From contig JAFXCV010000020.1 of the NCBI GenBank assembly GCA_017521325.1, positions 1 through 64,000 of the forward strand: DNA of 64,000 bases, written 5' to 3'. The notes below the pieces were generated by a model, which did not search any database, was not told the origin of the DNA, and was given only the letters and a program-made list of their open reading frames with translations. The translations under genes were made by a program, and so were the position numbers. Source of the stretch: Oscillospiraceae bacterium. Lineage in GTDB: Bacteria > Bacillota > Clostridia > Oscillospirales > Ruminococcaceae. Position 1 is the stretch's first letter, and every line of letters begins with the position of its first letter. This document shows positions 44,107-53,239 of this stretch, piece by piece.

Positions 44107-46506
44107 TTACATTCTCAGATCCGCACCAAGCTTTGTCAGAGCCTTCAGCACACGCTTCATGGCAGCGTCAGCCTGCTCGTCGGTCATGGTGCCGTCCGCA
44201 CTGCGCATCACGATCTTGTAGGATACGCTCTTCTTGTCCTTTGCGATCTGCTCACCACGGTATACGTCGAACAGCTCTACCTTTTCGAGGAATTTACCCA
44301 CAGCTTCACGGATAGCGGATTCCAGATCCGCAACAGGAATGCTCTCGTCGCATACAAGGCTCAGGTCACGGGTCATTGCCGGGAACTTCGGCAGCGGACG
44401 ATAGGTGATCTCGTCATTTGCAGCTGCAAACATTTCCGGAATGTCAAGCTTTGCAGCATATGCCTTTACGCCGATTCCATAGTTCTCCTGTACCGTCGGA
44501 TGCAGCTCACCGAAAATACCCAGAGAAGTGCTGCCGCTGTAAACCACTGCACTTCTGCCCGGATGGAATGCGGATGCCTCGTCATAGGGGCAGTCTTCAC
44601 CGCATCTTGTGAAGCGCAGATCGGAAATGCCAAGCTTTTCCATCAGTGCCTCCAGCATGCCCTTGAGATCGAAGAAGTCACAGCCGCCATACATGCCGAT
44701 GGTCAGACGCTGCGGTTCCTCGGGGAGCTTGTCGGGGGTTGTGGGATGGTATTCCTTGCTGATCTCAAAGAGCCATGCACTTGCATTTCTCTTGTTGTAG
44801 TTTGTTGCCAGAACCTCCAGAACGGACGGGAGGGTGGTTGTCTGCATTACGCTTGTATCCTCACCGAGGGGATTCATGATGGTCGTGGTGCTGCGCAGCT
44901 CGCTGTCAGCAGGCAGGCAGATCTTGTCAAAGAACTTCGGGGAAATGAAGGAATAGGTCAGAATACCGTTGCAGCCCATGCCTGCCATGGTCTGTTCGAT
45001 GGTGCGGTTGAATTTCTGCTCGGGGGTCAGCTGTGCCTTTGCAACACCTGTGATGACTGTGGAGGGGATGTTGTTGTAGCCGTAGATTCTTGCCACTTCT
45101 TCTGCAATATCCGCCTTGCGCTCCAGATCAATACGGAACGTGGGGGAAACTGCCTCGCCGTTTTCAACGGCAATGCCAAGACTGCCCAGATATTTTTCCA
45201 TATCCGCAGCCGGAATTTCCGTGCCGAGGAAACGGTTGATCCACTCGGGATCGAACGGAATGCGGTTTTGTACGGGGTTTGCATAGTTGCGGTCGATGAT
45301 CGTGCCTACCACTTCGCCTGCGCCCAGCTCCTCAACGAGGGAGAATGCACGCTTGAGTGTGGTCAGCATGGAGGTTTCGTCCAGTCCCTTTTCGTAGCGT
45401 GCGGAAGCGTCGGTTCTCATGCCGAGCTTCTTTGCGGTCAGACGAACCTGTGTCGGCTCGAAATATGCGGATTCAAATACCACATCTACTGTGTCTTCCA
45501 TGATACCGCTGTATTCGCCGCCCATAACACCGGCAACAGCGATCGGCTTTTCTGCATCGGCAATGATGAGCATTTCTTCGGAAAGCGCACGCTCTACGCC
45601 GTCAAGTGTGGTGATGGTTTCGCCTGCCTTGGCATTGCGCACGCAGATCTTGCCGCCTGCCACATAGCGCAGGTCGAATGCATGCATCGGCTGACCGTAT
45701 TCAAGCATTACATAGTTTGTGATGTCCACGAGGTTGTTGATCGGGCGAACGCCGCTTGCTCTCAGACGCTCACGCATCCAGCGGGGGGACGGGCCGATCT
45801 TGACGTTGCGCACCAGACCTGCCGCATAGCGTGTGCAGAGTGTGCGGTTCTGGATTTCCACATCCAGTGTATCTTCAATATTTTCGTCAGTGCCGTGGTA
45901 TTCGGGTTCCTTGACAACCAGCGGTACATCAAATGTTGCAGCTGCTTCTCTTGCAAGACCGATCACCGACAGGCAGTCGGGACGGTTAGAGGTGATTTCA
46001 AATTCCACGGAAACATCGTTCAGACCGATAGCGGATGCGATGTCCTGACCGGGGGTGCATTCTTCTTCGATGACGAACACGCTCTCAGCGTCCGCATACG
46101 GGAAATCATGCTGCGTCAGTCCCAGTGTGGACAGACCGCAGAACATACCATAGCTCTCCACGCCACGCACCTTGCTGACCTTGATCTTCATGGATTCGCT
46201 GCCCTCTGTAACAACCGTACCGGGGGTTGCAACGGGAACGAGATCGCCTTCTTTAACGTTCTTTGCGTTGGTTACGATCTGTACCGGCTCCTCACCGCCC
46301 AGATCCACACTGCATACGAACAGTGCATCTGCATTTTTGTGCTGTGCCTTGGAGAGGATTCTACCGACAACGATGCCCTGCACCTTTTCTGCTTCTTCCT
46401 CAAACGCCTCCACCTTGGAGCCGCTCATGGTCATGCCTGCGCAGAACTCCTTGGGGGTAATATCCAGCTTGACATAATCTGCAAGCCATTTCATTGATAA
46501 ATTCAT
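44107..46506 (-). CDS. pheT: Phenylalanyl-tRNA synthetase beta subunit
   Basis: The 799-residue subunit starts MNLSMKWLADYVKLDITPKE and has the N-terminal tRNA-binding EMAP-like domain (VVGRILSKAQHKNADALFVC), B3/B4 editing domain, B5 domain (VSPTFRIDLERKADIAEEVA) and a C-terminal ferredoxin-fold anticodon-binding domain (YRPLPKFPAMTRDLSLVCDE). It charges tRNA-Phe as an alpha2-beta2 enzyme. Length is normal. GGAGG lies 7 bases before the ATG. A membrane-protein gene separates it from pheS, which is unusual. Confidence 0.98.
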   Translation of the reverse strand: MNLSMKWLADYVKLDITPKEFCAGMTMSGSKVEAFEEEAEKVQGIVVGRILSKAQHKNADALFVCSVDLGGEEPVQIVTNAKNVKEGDLVPVATPGTVVTEGSESMKIKVSKVRGVESYGMFCGLSTLGLTQHDFPYADAESVFVIEEECTPGQDIASAIGLNDVSVEFEITSNRPDCLSVIGLAREAAATFDVPLVVKEPEYHGTDENIEDTLDVEIQNRTLCTRYAAGLVRNVKIGPSPRWMRERLRASGVRPINNLVDITNYVMLEYGQPMHAFDLRYVAGGKICVRNAKAGETITTLDGVERALSEEMLIIADAEKPIAVAGVMGGEYSGIMEDTVDVVFESAYFEPTQVRLTAKKLGMRTDASARYEKGLDETSMLTTLKRAFSLVEELGAGEVVGTIIDRNYANPVQNRIPFDPEWINRFLGTEIPAADMEKYLGSLGIAVENGEAVSPTFRIDLERKADIAEEVARIYGYNNIPSTVITGVAKAQLTPEQKFNRTIEQTMAGMGCNGILTYSFISPKFFDKICLPADSELRSTTTIMNPLGEDTSVMQTTTLPSVLEVLATNYNKRNASAWLFEISKEYHPTTPDKLPEEPQRLTIGMYGGCDFFDLKGMLEALMEKLGISDLRFTRCGEDCPYDEASAFHPGRSAVVYSGSTSLGIFGELHPTVQENYGIGVKAYAAKLDIPEMFAAANDEITYRPLPKFPAMTRDLSLVCDESIPVADLESAIREAVGKFLEKVELFDVYRGEQIAKDKKSVSYKIVMRSADGTMTDEQADAAMKRVLKALTKLGADLRM

Positions 46507-46530
46507 AAGGTTACCTCCGTAAATATTTTG

Positions 46531-47145
46531 TTATCCGAGATGAATGTAAGGAATGTCAATCGAATGTTCTTTCTTATGCCCGGAGGGCAGGGGACGTTCG
46601 TCCCGCTTATCAAAGAGCATCCTTTCGAAGCGGTGCTTCTGGATCAGATAGCTCTGCCAGTCTGCGACCATAACGGAATAGCTGTCATCCGGACACCGAA
46701 ATACGACTGTTGCACCGTTTGTTATCAGATTTTGTTTATGCTCAATGGTCTGAATGGACTGGATCTCCAGATAGGAGAGCAGAAGTCCCTCACTGGGTAC
46801 AAACAGGTAATTGTCCAGAAGATAGAAGGTGTTATACAGTGCTTCTGTATGGTACAGCTGGTTTTCCAGATTCAGAAAATCATCGTCCGTAAAATGTGCA
46901 TACCGCCATGCCATGGCTTTCTGCTTTTGTTTTTCTCTGTAAAGGATAAAGGGAAGCATAATCATGAAGAGTACTGCCATCATGATAAAAATAACTGCCC
47001 TTATATCGCCGGACATCACGATCAGGATGCCGGGAATGAAAAACGCCAGGGAAATTGCACTCCAGATAATGGCGAGGATCCATAAGTTTTTCCGGTTTGG
47101 CATAATGGAGCGATAGATCCGACATTTTTTTACAAGATCATCCAC
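46531..47145 (-). CDS. Two-span membrane protein inserted between pheS and pheT (YcxB-like)
   Basis: The 204-residue protein has two adjacent membrane spans (about 20-70: LWILAIIWSAISLAFFIPGI and IMMAVLFMIMLPFILYREKQ) and a cytoplasmic C-terminal half with the features LVPSEGLLLSYLEIQSI-like and TVVFRCPDDS, reminiscent of YcxB-like proteins of unknown function. The start is GTG 47145 with AAGGAG about 8 bases upstream. It follows pheS after 12 bases and precedes pheT by 24, so it is cotranscribed with the synthetase genes. I do not know its function. Confidence 0.75.
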   Translation of the reverse strand: MDDLVKKCRIYRSIMPNRKNLWILAIIWSAISLAFFIPGILIVMSGDIRAVIFIMMAVLFMIMLPFILYREKQKQKAMAWRYAHFTDDDFLNLENQLYHTEALYNTFYLLDNYLFVPSEGLLLSYLEIQSIQTIEHKQNLITNGATVVFRCPDDSYSVMVADWQSYLIQKHRFERMLFDKRDERPLPSGHKKEHSIDIPYIHLG

Positions 47146-47157
47146 AATAATCTCTCC

Positions 47158-48180
47158 TTATCTGAACTGTTCCAAGAAACGCATGTCGTTCTCAAACAGC
47201 AGACGCATGTCGCTGATGTTGTATCTTCTCATAACGATACGTTCCAGACCAAGACCGAACGCAAAGCCGGAGTAAACCTCGCTGTCAATGCCGCAGCCCT
47301 CCAGTACCTTGGGATGTACCATACCTGCGCCGAGCAGTTCAATGTAGCCCTCGCCCTTGCAGACACGGCAGCCCTCGCCGTGGCAGTTGAAGCACATAAC
47401 GTCAACCTCTGCACTCGGCTCTGTGAACGGGAAGTGATGCGGACGCAGGCGGATCTTGCAGTCGTCGCCGTACAAACGCTGCATCAGCAGTTCCAGCGTG
47501 CCCTTGAGGTCAGCCATGGTAATGCCCTTATCAACCACAAGTCCCTCGATCTGATGGAACAGGGGAGAGTGCGTTGCATCCACAGCATCGGAACGATAAA
47601 CACGGCCGGGAGCGATCACACGGATCGGCGGCTTCTGGTTTTCCATGACATGCACCTGCACGGAGGAAGTCTGTGTACGCAGCAGGATGTTCTCTGTAAT
47701 GTAGAAGGTATCCTGCGTATCTCTTGCCGGATGGTTGGGCGGCAGATTCAGTGCCTCGAAGTTGTAGTAGTCATATTCCACCTCGGGACCGTCAGCCACG
47801 GAAAAGCCCATGCCAAGGAAGATCTCCTTGATCTCGTTCTCCACGATCTGCAGCGGATGCAGTCTGCCCACAGCCGGACGCTTGCCGGGCATGGTCACGT
47901 CGATGGATTCGGCAGCGATCTTCGCAGCCTTTGCTGCTTCCTGCAGCGCAGCGGATTTTTCGGAAACGGCAGTTTCCAGTGCAGCACGCACCTGATTTGC
48001 CAGCTGTCCCATTGCAGGACGTTCCTCAGCGGAGAGCTTGCCCATCTGCTTGAGAATGGCAGTCAGCTCACCCTTCTTGCCGAGGAATTTTACACGCAGC
48101 TCATCGAGCGCACGCAGGTCGGTACATGAGGAAATCGCAGCAACAGCTGTTTCCTCAATCTGTCTGAGTTGTTCTTTCAT
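47158..48180 (-). CDS. pheS: Phenylalanyl-tRNA synthetase alpha subunit
   Basis: The 340-residue subunit has an N-terminal coiled coil and the class II catalytic core: motif 2 region [20 protein letters not shown] with [12 protein letters not shown], and motif 3 in [17 protein letters not shown]. It also has [11 protein letters not shown]-like [18 protein letters not shown], typical of PheS. It activates phenylalanine. GAGGTGAGG precedes the ATG. Expression is governed by the T-box leader upstream. Confidence 0.98.
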   Translation of the reverse strand: MKEQLRQIEETAVAAISSCTDLRALDELRVKFLGKKGELTAILKQMGKLSAEERPAMGQLANQVRAALETAVSEKSAALQEAAKAAKIAAESIDVTMPGKRPAVGRLHPLQIVENEIKEIFLGMGFSVADGPEVEYDYYNFEALNLPPNHPARDTQDTFYITENILLRTQTSSVQVHVMENQKPPIRVIAPGRVYRSDAVDATHSPLFHQIEGLVVDKGITMADLKGTLELLMQRLYGDDCKIRLRPHHFPFTEPSAEVDVMCFNCHGEGCRVCKGEGYIELLGAGMVHPKVLEGCGIDSEVYSGFAFGLGLERIVMRRYNISDMRLLFENDMRFLEQFR

Positions 48181-48263
48181 ATCCTCACCTCGTAATTTTT
48201 TAGGGGATCCTGTTTTCCCAAAGATCGCCCTGAATTGTCTGCTGTTCCGGCATATTCGGAAAA

Positions 48264-48513
48264 TAAAAAAAGCAGCCGTCCAAACAGGACAAGCCGCACT
48301 TGTTCACCACCCATTTGCCAGAGGCCAGCACCTCCACCGTTCTTAATGCGAACGCCACATCACCGCTTACAACAGAACTTCCGGAAAAACGGAATGCTTC
48401 GGCAGTGCCACTCGTGAGTGAATTTCACTGATCTGCGGTATAGCGTCTTTTCAGCAACCGACGCCTCTCTGCATACTGCATGCACAGCTACTCTCTCAGT
48501 CAACGTGTTGTCT
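48264..48513 (-). promoter_or_regulatory. T-box leader of the pheS operon
   Basis: On the minus strand the leader has the T-box stem I features in order: GAGAGAGTAGCTG (AGUA motif), AGAGAGGCGTCGGTTGCTGA (GNUG loop), a specifier region with TTC (phenylalanine; complement of 48420-48422) and CACTCACGAGTGG. The T-box core TGGGTGG lies near 48310, followed by a terminator stem (48297-48272) and T-run (48271-48264). Uncharged tRNA-Phe should pair with it and let transcription go on into pheS. Confidence 0.85.
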
Positions 48514-48519
48514 TTCTTT

Positions 48520-48548
48520 ATTATATCGCATAATTTTGGAAAAAGCAA
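48520..48548 (-). promoter_or_regulatory. Promoter of the pheS operon
   Basis: On the minus strand TTGCTT (48548-48543) and TATAAT (48525-48520) are 17 bases apart, just upstream of the T-box leader. It diverges from the tautomerase promoter. Confidence 0.85.
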
Positions 48549-48569
48549 GTGCTTTTTCGAAAAAAGATG

Positions 48570-48598
48570 TTGAAATTTTGCGCTGTTCGTGCTATACT
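48570..48598 (+). promoter_or_regulatory. Promoter of the tautomerase gene
   Basis: TTGAAA (48570-48575) and TATACT (48593-48598) are 17 bases apart, 35 bases before the ATG. Confidence 0.85.
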
Positions 48599-48632
48599 GT
48601 TTATATAGATTCTATAAACGGAGGTCATCAGT

Positions 48633-48974
48633 ATGCCGTATATCAACGTAAAAACCAACACAAGCGTTTCCGCACAGAAGGCGGAATCCATCAAATCCGC
48701 AATGGGTCAGGCAATCACCGCCATTCCCGGAAAATCCGAAAACTGGCTTATGGTCGGTATCGAACCCGAACAGATGCTGTATTTCCAGGGAAGCGATGCA
48801 CCTGCCGCTATCGTGGATGTGACGATCTATGGAAGTGCGTCTGCCGCTGCCTATGATTCCCTGACGGGAAAGGTGACTGCAATTCTCAGCAGTGAGCTTG
48901 GCATTGCCCCGAACCGCATTTATGTCAAGTACGCCGAAACACCCCACTGGGGCTGGAACGGCTCTAATTTCTAA
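48633..48974 (+). CDS. MIF-like tautomerase
   Basis: The 113-residue protein has the length and layout of macrophage migration inhibitory factor: MPYINVKTNTSVSAQKAESI with the catalytic proline right after the initiator Met, the central PAAIVDVTIYGSA, and the end NRIYVKYAETPHWGWNGSNF, very like the NGSTF end of animal MIF. It should form a trimer with phenylpyruvate/dopachrome tautomerase activity. GGAGG lies upstream of the ATG. It has its own promoter and terminator. A cytokine-mimic role in a host is speculation. Confidence 0.9.
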   Translation: MPYINVKTNTSVSAQKAESIKSAMGQAITAIPGKSENWLMVGIEPEQMLYFQGSDAPAAIVDVTIYGSASAAAYDSLTGKVTAILSSELGIAPNRIYVKYAETPHWGWNGSNF

Positions 48975-48990
48975 AAATAGAAAATCATTC

Positions 48991-49016
48991 GCCCGATGCA
49001 AGCATCGGGCATTTTC
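48991..49016 (+). terminator. Terminator of the tautomerase gene
   Basis: The stem GCCCGATGC/GCATCGGGC with a minimal loop is followed by ATTTTC, 16 bases after the stop. Confidence 0.8.
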
Positions 49017-49066
49017 AGGCAATATGGCTTTTGGAAAAAGCCTTTTCAGGGTCAGGCAGCGTATTG

Positions 49067-49220
49067 CTGCCCCACCCCCTGACCCCCTCCCGGAGGGAGG
49101 GGGAATAAGATGGGGGGTCTGCGCACCTGACAGGTGCCGTCCCCTCTGTCACTTTGTGACATCTCCCCACACTGTGGGGAGTCACCCTCCATCCCGCCAA
49201 GGGCTGCGTCCCTTGACCCT
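49067..49220. repeat. Dispersed GC-rich hairpin repeat, expanded copy
   Basis: Modules match the elements at 32.6 kb: a CCCCTCCC/GGGAGGGGG stem at about 49081, a module with CTGCGCACC, and CCGCCAAGGGCTGCGTCCCTT at 49195. Between the last two modules are extra hairpins (CACCTGACAGGTG, TGTCACTTTGTGACA, CTCCCCACACTGTGGGGAG). No gene is visible in this 358-base gap. Confidence 0.6.
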
Positions 49221-49332
49221 GCTTTCGTTGTTAACAACGCCTGAAAATGGAGAGGTTATATTCGGGAATGAAATTACCGAACCACTTTTTGCGGGGCTGT
49301 CGCCCCTTATTGTATTTACGGAGGTCAAACCC

Positions 49333-50319
49333 ATGGCACAGGTCATTTTACAGCAGGCATTCATCATGCTCATTCTCATTCTTATCGGCGCAGGCTGTTT
49401 CCGTTTTCGTCTGCTTTCCAAGGAAACAGTCAGCGAAATTTCAAGACTCGTCCTGACGGTCGTCAATCCCATCGTCATTCTCCTTGCCTATCAGCGGGAG
49501 CTGAAAATGGAGCTTGTGGCAAATCTCGGGTGGACATTCCTGCTCTCGGCACTGTCCTACGCCATTGCCATGGCGATTTCCTACCTTGCCGTCCGAAACA
49601 AAGAGGGCAGGGAAACCGCCATCGAACGCTTTTCCTGCATCTATTCCAACTGCGGATTCATGGGGATTCCCCTCGTGCAGGCAATGTTCGGCTATGAAGG
49701 CGTATTCTACCTGACTGCCTTTGTCACGCTCTTTAACCTCCTCGCATGGACGCACGGCGTGATGCAGATCTCCGGACAGAGAAGTCTGAAATCCGTTGCG
49801 AAGGTGCTGCGTTCTCCTGCCATCATCGCCATTGCTCTGGGCATGCTCCTGTTCTTCACGCAGGTCACAATTCCGTCGCTTCTCACCGAAACGCTCAGCA
49901 TGGTCGGCAGCCTCAATACACCCCTTGCCATGTTCGTGGCAGGTGCTACCATTGCACAGACGGATCTTCTCGGCGTGCTGAAAAAGCCCCGTGTGTTCTA
50001 CATCAGCTTTCTAAAGCTCCTTGTTATTCCTGCGGCTGTCATCGCACTTTTCCTGCTCTTTCCCCTTGACAGCACGATGGAAATGACCGTGCTTGCCGCA
50101 ACCGCTGCCCCCTCTGCGGCAATGTGCACGATGCAGTGCCTGAATTATCAAAAAGACGCCGCCTACGCCTCGGAATTGTTCGGCGTGACGACGCTTCTTT
50201 CCGTTGCAACCATGCCGCTTGTCATGATGCTCTATGAGCTTTTCAAAAATATGGAAATCGGCGGATACGGCATTTCCACCTGCGGCTTTCTAATCTGTAC
50301 AAACGCATTGGTTAAATGA
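49333..50319 (+). CDS. AEC-family (auxin efflux carrier) transporter
   Basis: The 328-residue membrane protein has about 10 spans and the AEC pattern: QAFIMLILILIGAGCFRFRL at the N-terminus, CIYSNCGFMGIPLVQAMFGY, LNTPLAMFVAGATIAQTDLL and ATAAPSAAMCTMQCLNYQKD near the C-terminus. Bacterial members move malate or other carboxylates. ATG 49333 follows GGAGG; the longer frame upstream only reads through repeat DNA. Substrate unknown. Confidence 0.88.
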   Translation: MAQVILQQAFIMLILILIGAGCFRFRLLSKETVSEISRLVLTVVNPIVILLAYQRELKMELVANLGWTFLLSALSYAIAMAISYLAVRNKEGRETAIERFSCIYSNCGFMGIPLVQAMFGYEGVFYLTAFVTLFNLLAWTHGVMQISGQRSLKSVAKVLRSPAIIAIALGMLLFFTQVTIPSLLTETLSMVGSLNTPLAMFVAGATIAQTDLLGVLKKPRVFYISFLKLLVIPAAVIALFLLFPLDSTMEMTVLAATAAPSAAMCTMQCLNYQKDAAYASELFGVTTLLSVATMPLVMMLYELFKNMEIGGYGISTCGFLICTNALVK

Positions 50320-50369
50320 ATTGACAAATTGTGCATTCAAACAGAATTGCGGAAATAAAGGATTTCTGT

Positions 50370-50398
50370 TTGCAATCCTGCCCGAAATGTGCTATAAT
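50370..50398 (+). promoter_or_regulatory. Promoter of the ROK-like regulator/DUF1846 operon
   Basis: TTGCAA (50370-50375) and a perfect TATAAT (50393-50398) are 17 bases apart, 44 bases before the ATG. Confidence 0.87.
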
Positions 50399-50442
50399 AC
50401 AGTAAAGAAAAAAAGAAAATTTCCGGAGAGTGAGGGGATTAC

Positions 50443-51684
50443 ATGTTAAGCGGCATCAGCAAGCTGGATCTCAAGAGAATCAATCGTATGCAGGTACTTC
50501 GTACCATCTGGGAATCGGGACCGATTTCCAGAGTCGATCTTGCACAGAAGCTCCAGATCACCCGTGCGTCTATTACACAGATTTCCAATGCCATGATCGC
50601 CGAAGGACTGCTGGCGGAAATCGGGGAGGCACCGTATCAGGGAAACCAGCAGGATAAACTCCCCAAGGGCAGACGCAAGATTCTGCTGGATATCAATGCC
50701 AATTATAAATTTGTGCTGGGCGCAGTCATCAGCGAGCAGGAAATCACCGTGGGACTGTGCACCATGCACATGGATATTCTGGACAAGGCAAGCATGCCCT
50801 GTACCGATCATACGTCACGCAAGGAGATATTGCAGTTCATCATCAGCGCCGCTGAGCGTATGATGTCCAACAGCTGCCTGACCCGTGACAATGTGCTGGG
50901 TCTGGGCGTGGGCGTGATGCCCATCATGATCGGCAGAATGCGTGTGTTCTACAAGGACGGAACATTGGATTTCTCCGAGCTGATCCGTGGACTTTCCGTT
51001 CCGCAGATGCCGAAGGTCTTCTGCGGCAATGCCGTGTGGCTGCTTTCCCTTGCTAATACCGATCTCCAGCGTGGCAATATCCCGAATGCCAATCAGGTGT
51101 ATATCCATCTGGGCAACCAGATCAATATCTCCGTTCTGCGTCCCGAAAAGAACGAACAGGAATACCTCTCCTACAGCTATATGACGGAACGCTGCATCGT
51201 CCGTCCGGGCGGCAGACAGCAGGATGGCTATCCGGCAGGCTCCGTGCGAGCACAGCTCTCCGTTCCTGCAATGCAGGCGAGAATCGCACAGGTGTACAGC
51301 AAGGATCGCACGCCGTTCCTCTATAGTGCAACGGACGGTTATATTGAACATGTCACACTTGAACAGATGTATCAGGCAGTCATTGCGGGTGACCGCCGCT
51401 GTGAGGAAGTCGTGCAGGAGATCATGCAGGACTGGAGCGTGCTGCTGCATAACATGGTGTGCAGCTTTCAGGCGCAGAGAGTTGTGCTGCACCACTTCGG
51501 GCTGACCGAGCGTGGCTTTACCCATTTCAGAAGATATACCAAGGAATTTGCCGGCGATGACATTGCCGAGCGTATCGTACTGAGCAGCGTGAGTGAAAAA
51601 ACAGACTTCCTTGCAGGCTGTTCTCTGGTGCTGATGAAGAATTTCTATCTCATCGGGGGAACGCTTGCGGAGGATGAGGAATAA
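50443..51684 (+). CDS. ROK-family-like transcriptional regulator without zinc motif
   Basis: The 413-residue protein has an N-terminal winged helix of the NagC/XylR type (NRMQVLRTIWESGPISRVDL, ITRASITQISNAMIAEGLL) and a ROK-like body (KFVLGAVISEQEITVGLCTM, LGLGVGVMPIMIG). The GHxxx...CxCGxxGCxE zinc motif of true ROK proteins is not seen; the same region reads MTERCIVRPGGRQQDGYPAG. It is probably a repressor or activator with altered ligand binding. The DUF1846 gene follows 30 bases later on the same transcript. Confidence 0.78.
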   Translation: MLSGISKLDLKRINRMQVLRTIWESGPISRVDLAQKLQITRASITQISNAMIAEGLLAEIGEAPYQGNQQDKLPKGRRKILLDINANYKFVLGAVISEQEITVGLCTMHMDILDKASMPCTDHTSRKEILQFIISAAERMMSNSCLTRDNVLGLGVGVMPIMIGRMRVFYKDGTLDFSELIRGLSVPQMPKVFCGNAVWLLSLANTDLQRGNIPNANQVYIHLGNQINISVLRPEKNEQEYLSYSYMTERCIVRPGGRQQDGYPAGSVRAQLSVPAMQARIAQVYSKDRTPFLYSATDGYIEHVTLEQMYQAVIAGDRRCEEVVQEIMQDWSVLLHNMVCSFQAQRVVLHHFGLTERGFTHFRRYTKEFAGDDIAERIVLSSVSEKTDFLAGCSLVLMKNFYLIGGTLAEDEE

Positions 51685-51714
51685 GTGCGAAGCTGCACGG
51701 AAAGAGGTGTCAAT

Positions 51715-53178
51715 ATGAAGGCAGTTGGATTTGATAACGAAAAATACCTGCACATGCAGTCGGAGCATATCCGAAACAGAATTGACCAGTTCGGCGGAAA
51801 GCTCTATCTGGAATTCGGCGGAAAGCTGTTCGACGATTACCATGCCTCCCGTGTGCTGCCGGGTTTTGAACCGGACAGCAAGCTGAAAATGCTGCTGCAG
51901 CTGAAGGATCGTGTGGAGATCGTGATGGCGATCAATGCAGCCGATATTGTGAAGAATAAGCTGAGAAGCGATCTTGGCATCACCTATGATCTGGATGTCA
52001 TCCGTCTGATCGATTGCTTCCGTCAGATCGGACTCTATGTCAGCAGCGTGGTGATGACACGTTTTGACGGACAGACCGCCGCAGTTGCATTCCAGAAGCG
52101 TCTGGAATCCCTCGGTGTGCGTGTGTACCGTCATTTCAATATCGAGGGCTATCCGTCCGATATCGCAAAGATCGTCAGCGATGAGGGCTACGGAAAGAAT
52201 GAATATATCCCCACAACAAGGGAGCTTGTCGTGGTGACTGCCCCCGGACCCGGAAGCGGCAAAATGGCAGTCTGCATGTCCCAGCTCTATCATGAAAATG
52301 CCCGTGGACGCAAGGCAGGCTATGCAAAATTTGAAACCTTCCCCATCTGGAATCTTCCTCTCAAGCATCCGGTGAACCTTGCCTATGAAGCGGCAACGGC
52401 GGATCTGAATGATGTGAACATGATTGACCCGTTCCATCTGGAAGCGTACGGAGAAACAACGGTCAATTATAACCGTGATGTCGAGATTTTCCCCGTGGTC
52501 AGTGCCATGCTCGAAAACATCCTCGGCGAATGTCCGTACAAGTCACCGACGGATATGGGCGTGAATATGGCAGGCAACTGCATCATTGATGATGAAATCA
52601 CCATGAATGCTTCCCGTCAGGAAATCCTGCGCCGCTATTATGCGGCAATGTGTGACAAGCGCAAGGGTCTGCTCAGCGATGAAGTGACGCTCAAGCTCAA
52701 GCTTCTGATGAAGCAGGCAGGCATCAGCGTCAATGACCGTGAGGTGACAGCACCTGCCCTGCAGCGTGCTGCACTGACAGGCGCACCTGCTGCCGCAATG
52801 CAGCTGCCGGACGGTACGATCGTCACAGGCAGAACCTCGGAGCTTCTGGGGGCATCCGCAGCACTGCTGCTCAATGCACTCAAAAAGCTCGCAGGACTGG
52901 AGGATGACCTCCACCTGATCGCACCGACGATCATTGAACCCATTCAGCACCTGAAGGTGGATCATCTGGGCAACCGCAATCCCTGTCTGCATACGGATGA
53001 AATTCTGATTGCACTTTCCATTTGTGCGGCAACCGATGAAAAGGCGGAGCTGTGCATGCAGCAGCTCGACAAGCTGCGTGGCTGCGAGGTGCATTCCTCC
53101 GTCATTCTTTCTCCCGTGGATGAAAAGGTGTTCCGCCGTCTTGGTGTGAACCTCACCTGCGAACCGGCATATCAATAA
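51715..53178 (+). CDS. DUF1846 family protein
   Basis: The 487-residue protein matches DUF1846: FGGKLFDDYHASRVLPGFEP, KLRSDLGITYDLDVIRLID, VVTAPGPGSGKMAVCMSQLY with a nucleotide-loop look, and NRNPCLHTDEILIALSICAA. The family is widespread in Firmicutes; its function is not established to my knowledge. ATG 51715 is chosen because AAAGAGGTG precedes it; a GTG at 51685 also opens the frame. It is downstream of the ROK-like regulator and ends at a terminator. Confidence 0.9.
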   Translation: MKAVGFDNEKYLHMQSEHIRNRIDQFGGKLYLEFGGKLFDDYHASRVLPGFEPDSKLKMLLQLKDRVEIVMAINAADIVKNKLRSDLGITYDLDVIRLIDCFRQIGLYVSSVVMTRFDGQTAAVAFQKRLESLGVRVYRHFNIEGYPSDIAKIVSDEGYGKNEYIPTTRELVVVTAPGPGSGKMAVCMSQLYHENARGRKAGYAKFETFPIWNLPLKHPVNLAYEAATADLNDVNMIDPFHLEAYGETTVNYNRDVEIFPVVSAMLENILGECPYKSPTDMGVNMAGNCIIDDEITMNASRQEILRRYYAAMCDKRKGLLSDEVTLKLKLLMKQAGISVNDREVTAPALQRAALTGAPAAAMQLPDGTIVTGRTSELLGASAALLLNALKKLAGLEDDLHLIAPTIIEPIQHLKVDHLGNRNPCLHTDEILIALSICAATDEKAELCMQQLDKLRGCEVHSSVILSPVDEKVFRRLGVNLTCEPAYQ

Positions 53179-53184
53179 AATAGG

Positions 53185-53210
53185 AAGCCCTCCCATTTGG
53201 GAGGGCTTTT
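53185..53210 (+). terminator. Terminator after DUF1846 gene
   Basis: AAGCCCTCCCA pairs with TGGGAGGGCTT and is followed by TTTTG, seven bases past the stop. Confidence 0.9.
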
Positions 53211-53239
53211 GTCTGAACTGCTGCTGTATTTAAAGGGGG

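Noticed and set aside
44086-46497. 803-residue open frame opposite pheT
   Set aside because: Same reason: the minus strand encodes a full PheT, and the antisense frame has abnormal composition and no recognisable motif.
48892-49332. N-terminal extension of the AEC transporter frame
   Set aside because: The extension overlaps the tautomerase gene and reads through repeat DNA, while ATG 49333 has a good ribosome binding site.
50321-50326. TTGACA after the AEC transporter gene as a promoter
   Set aside because: No acceptable -10 lies 15-19 bases downstream; the TTGCAA/TATAAT pair at 50370-50398 is better.
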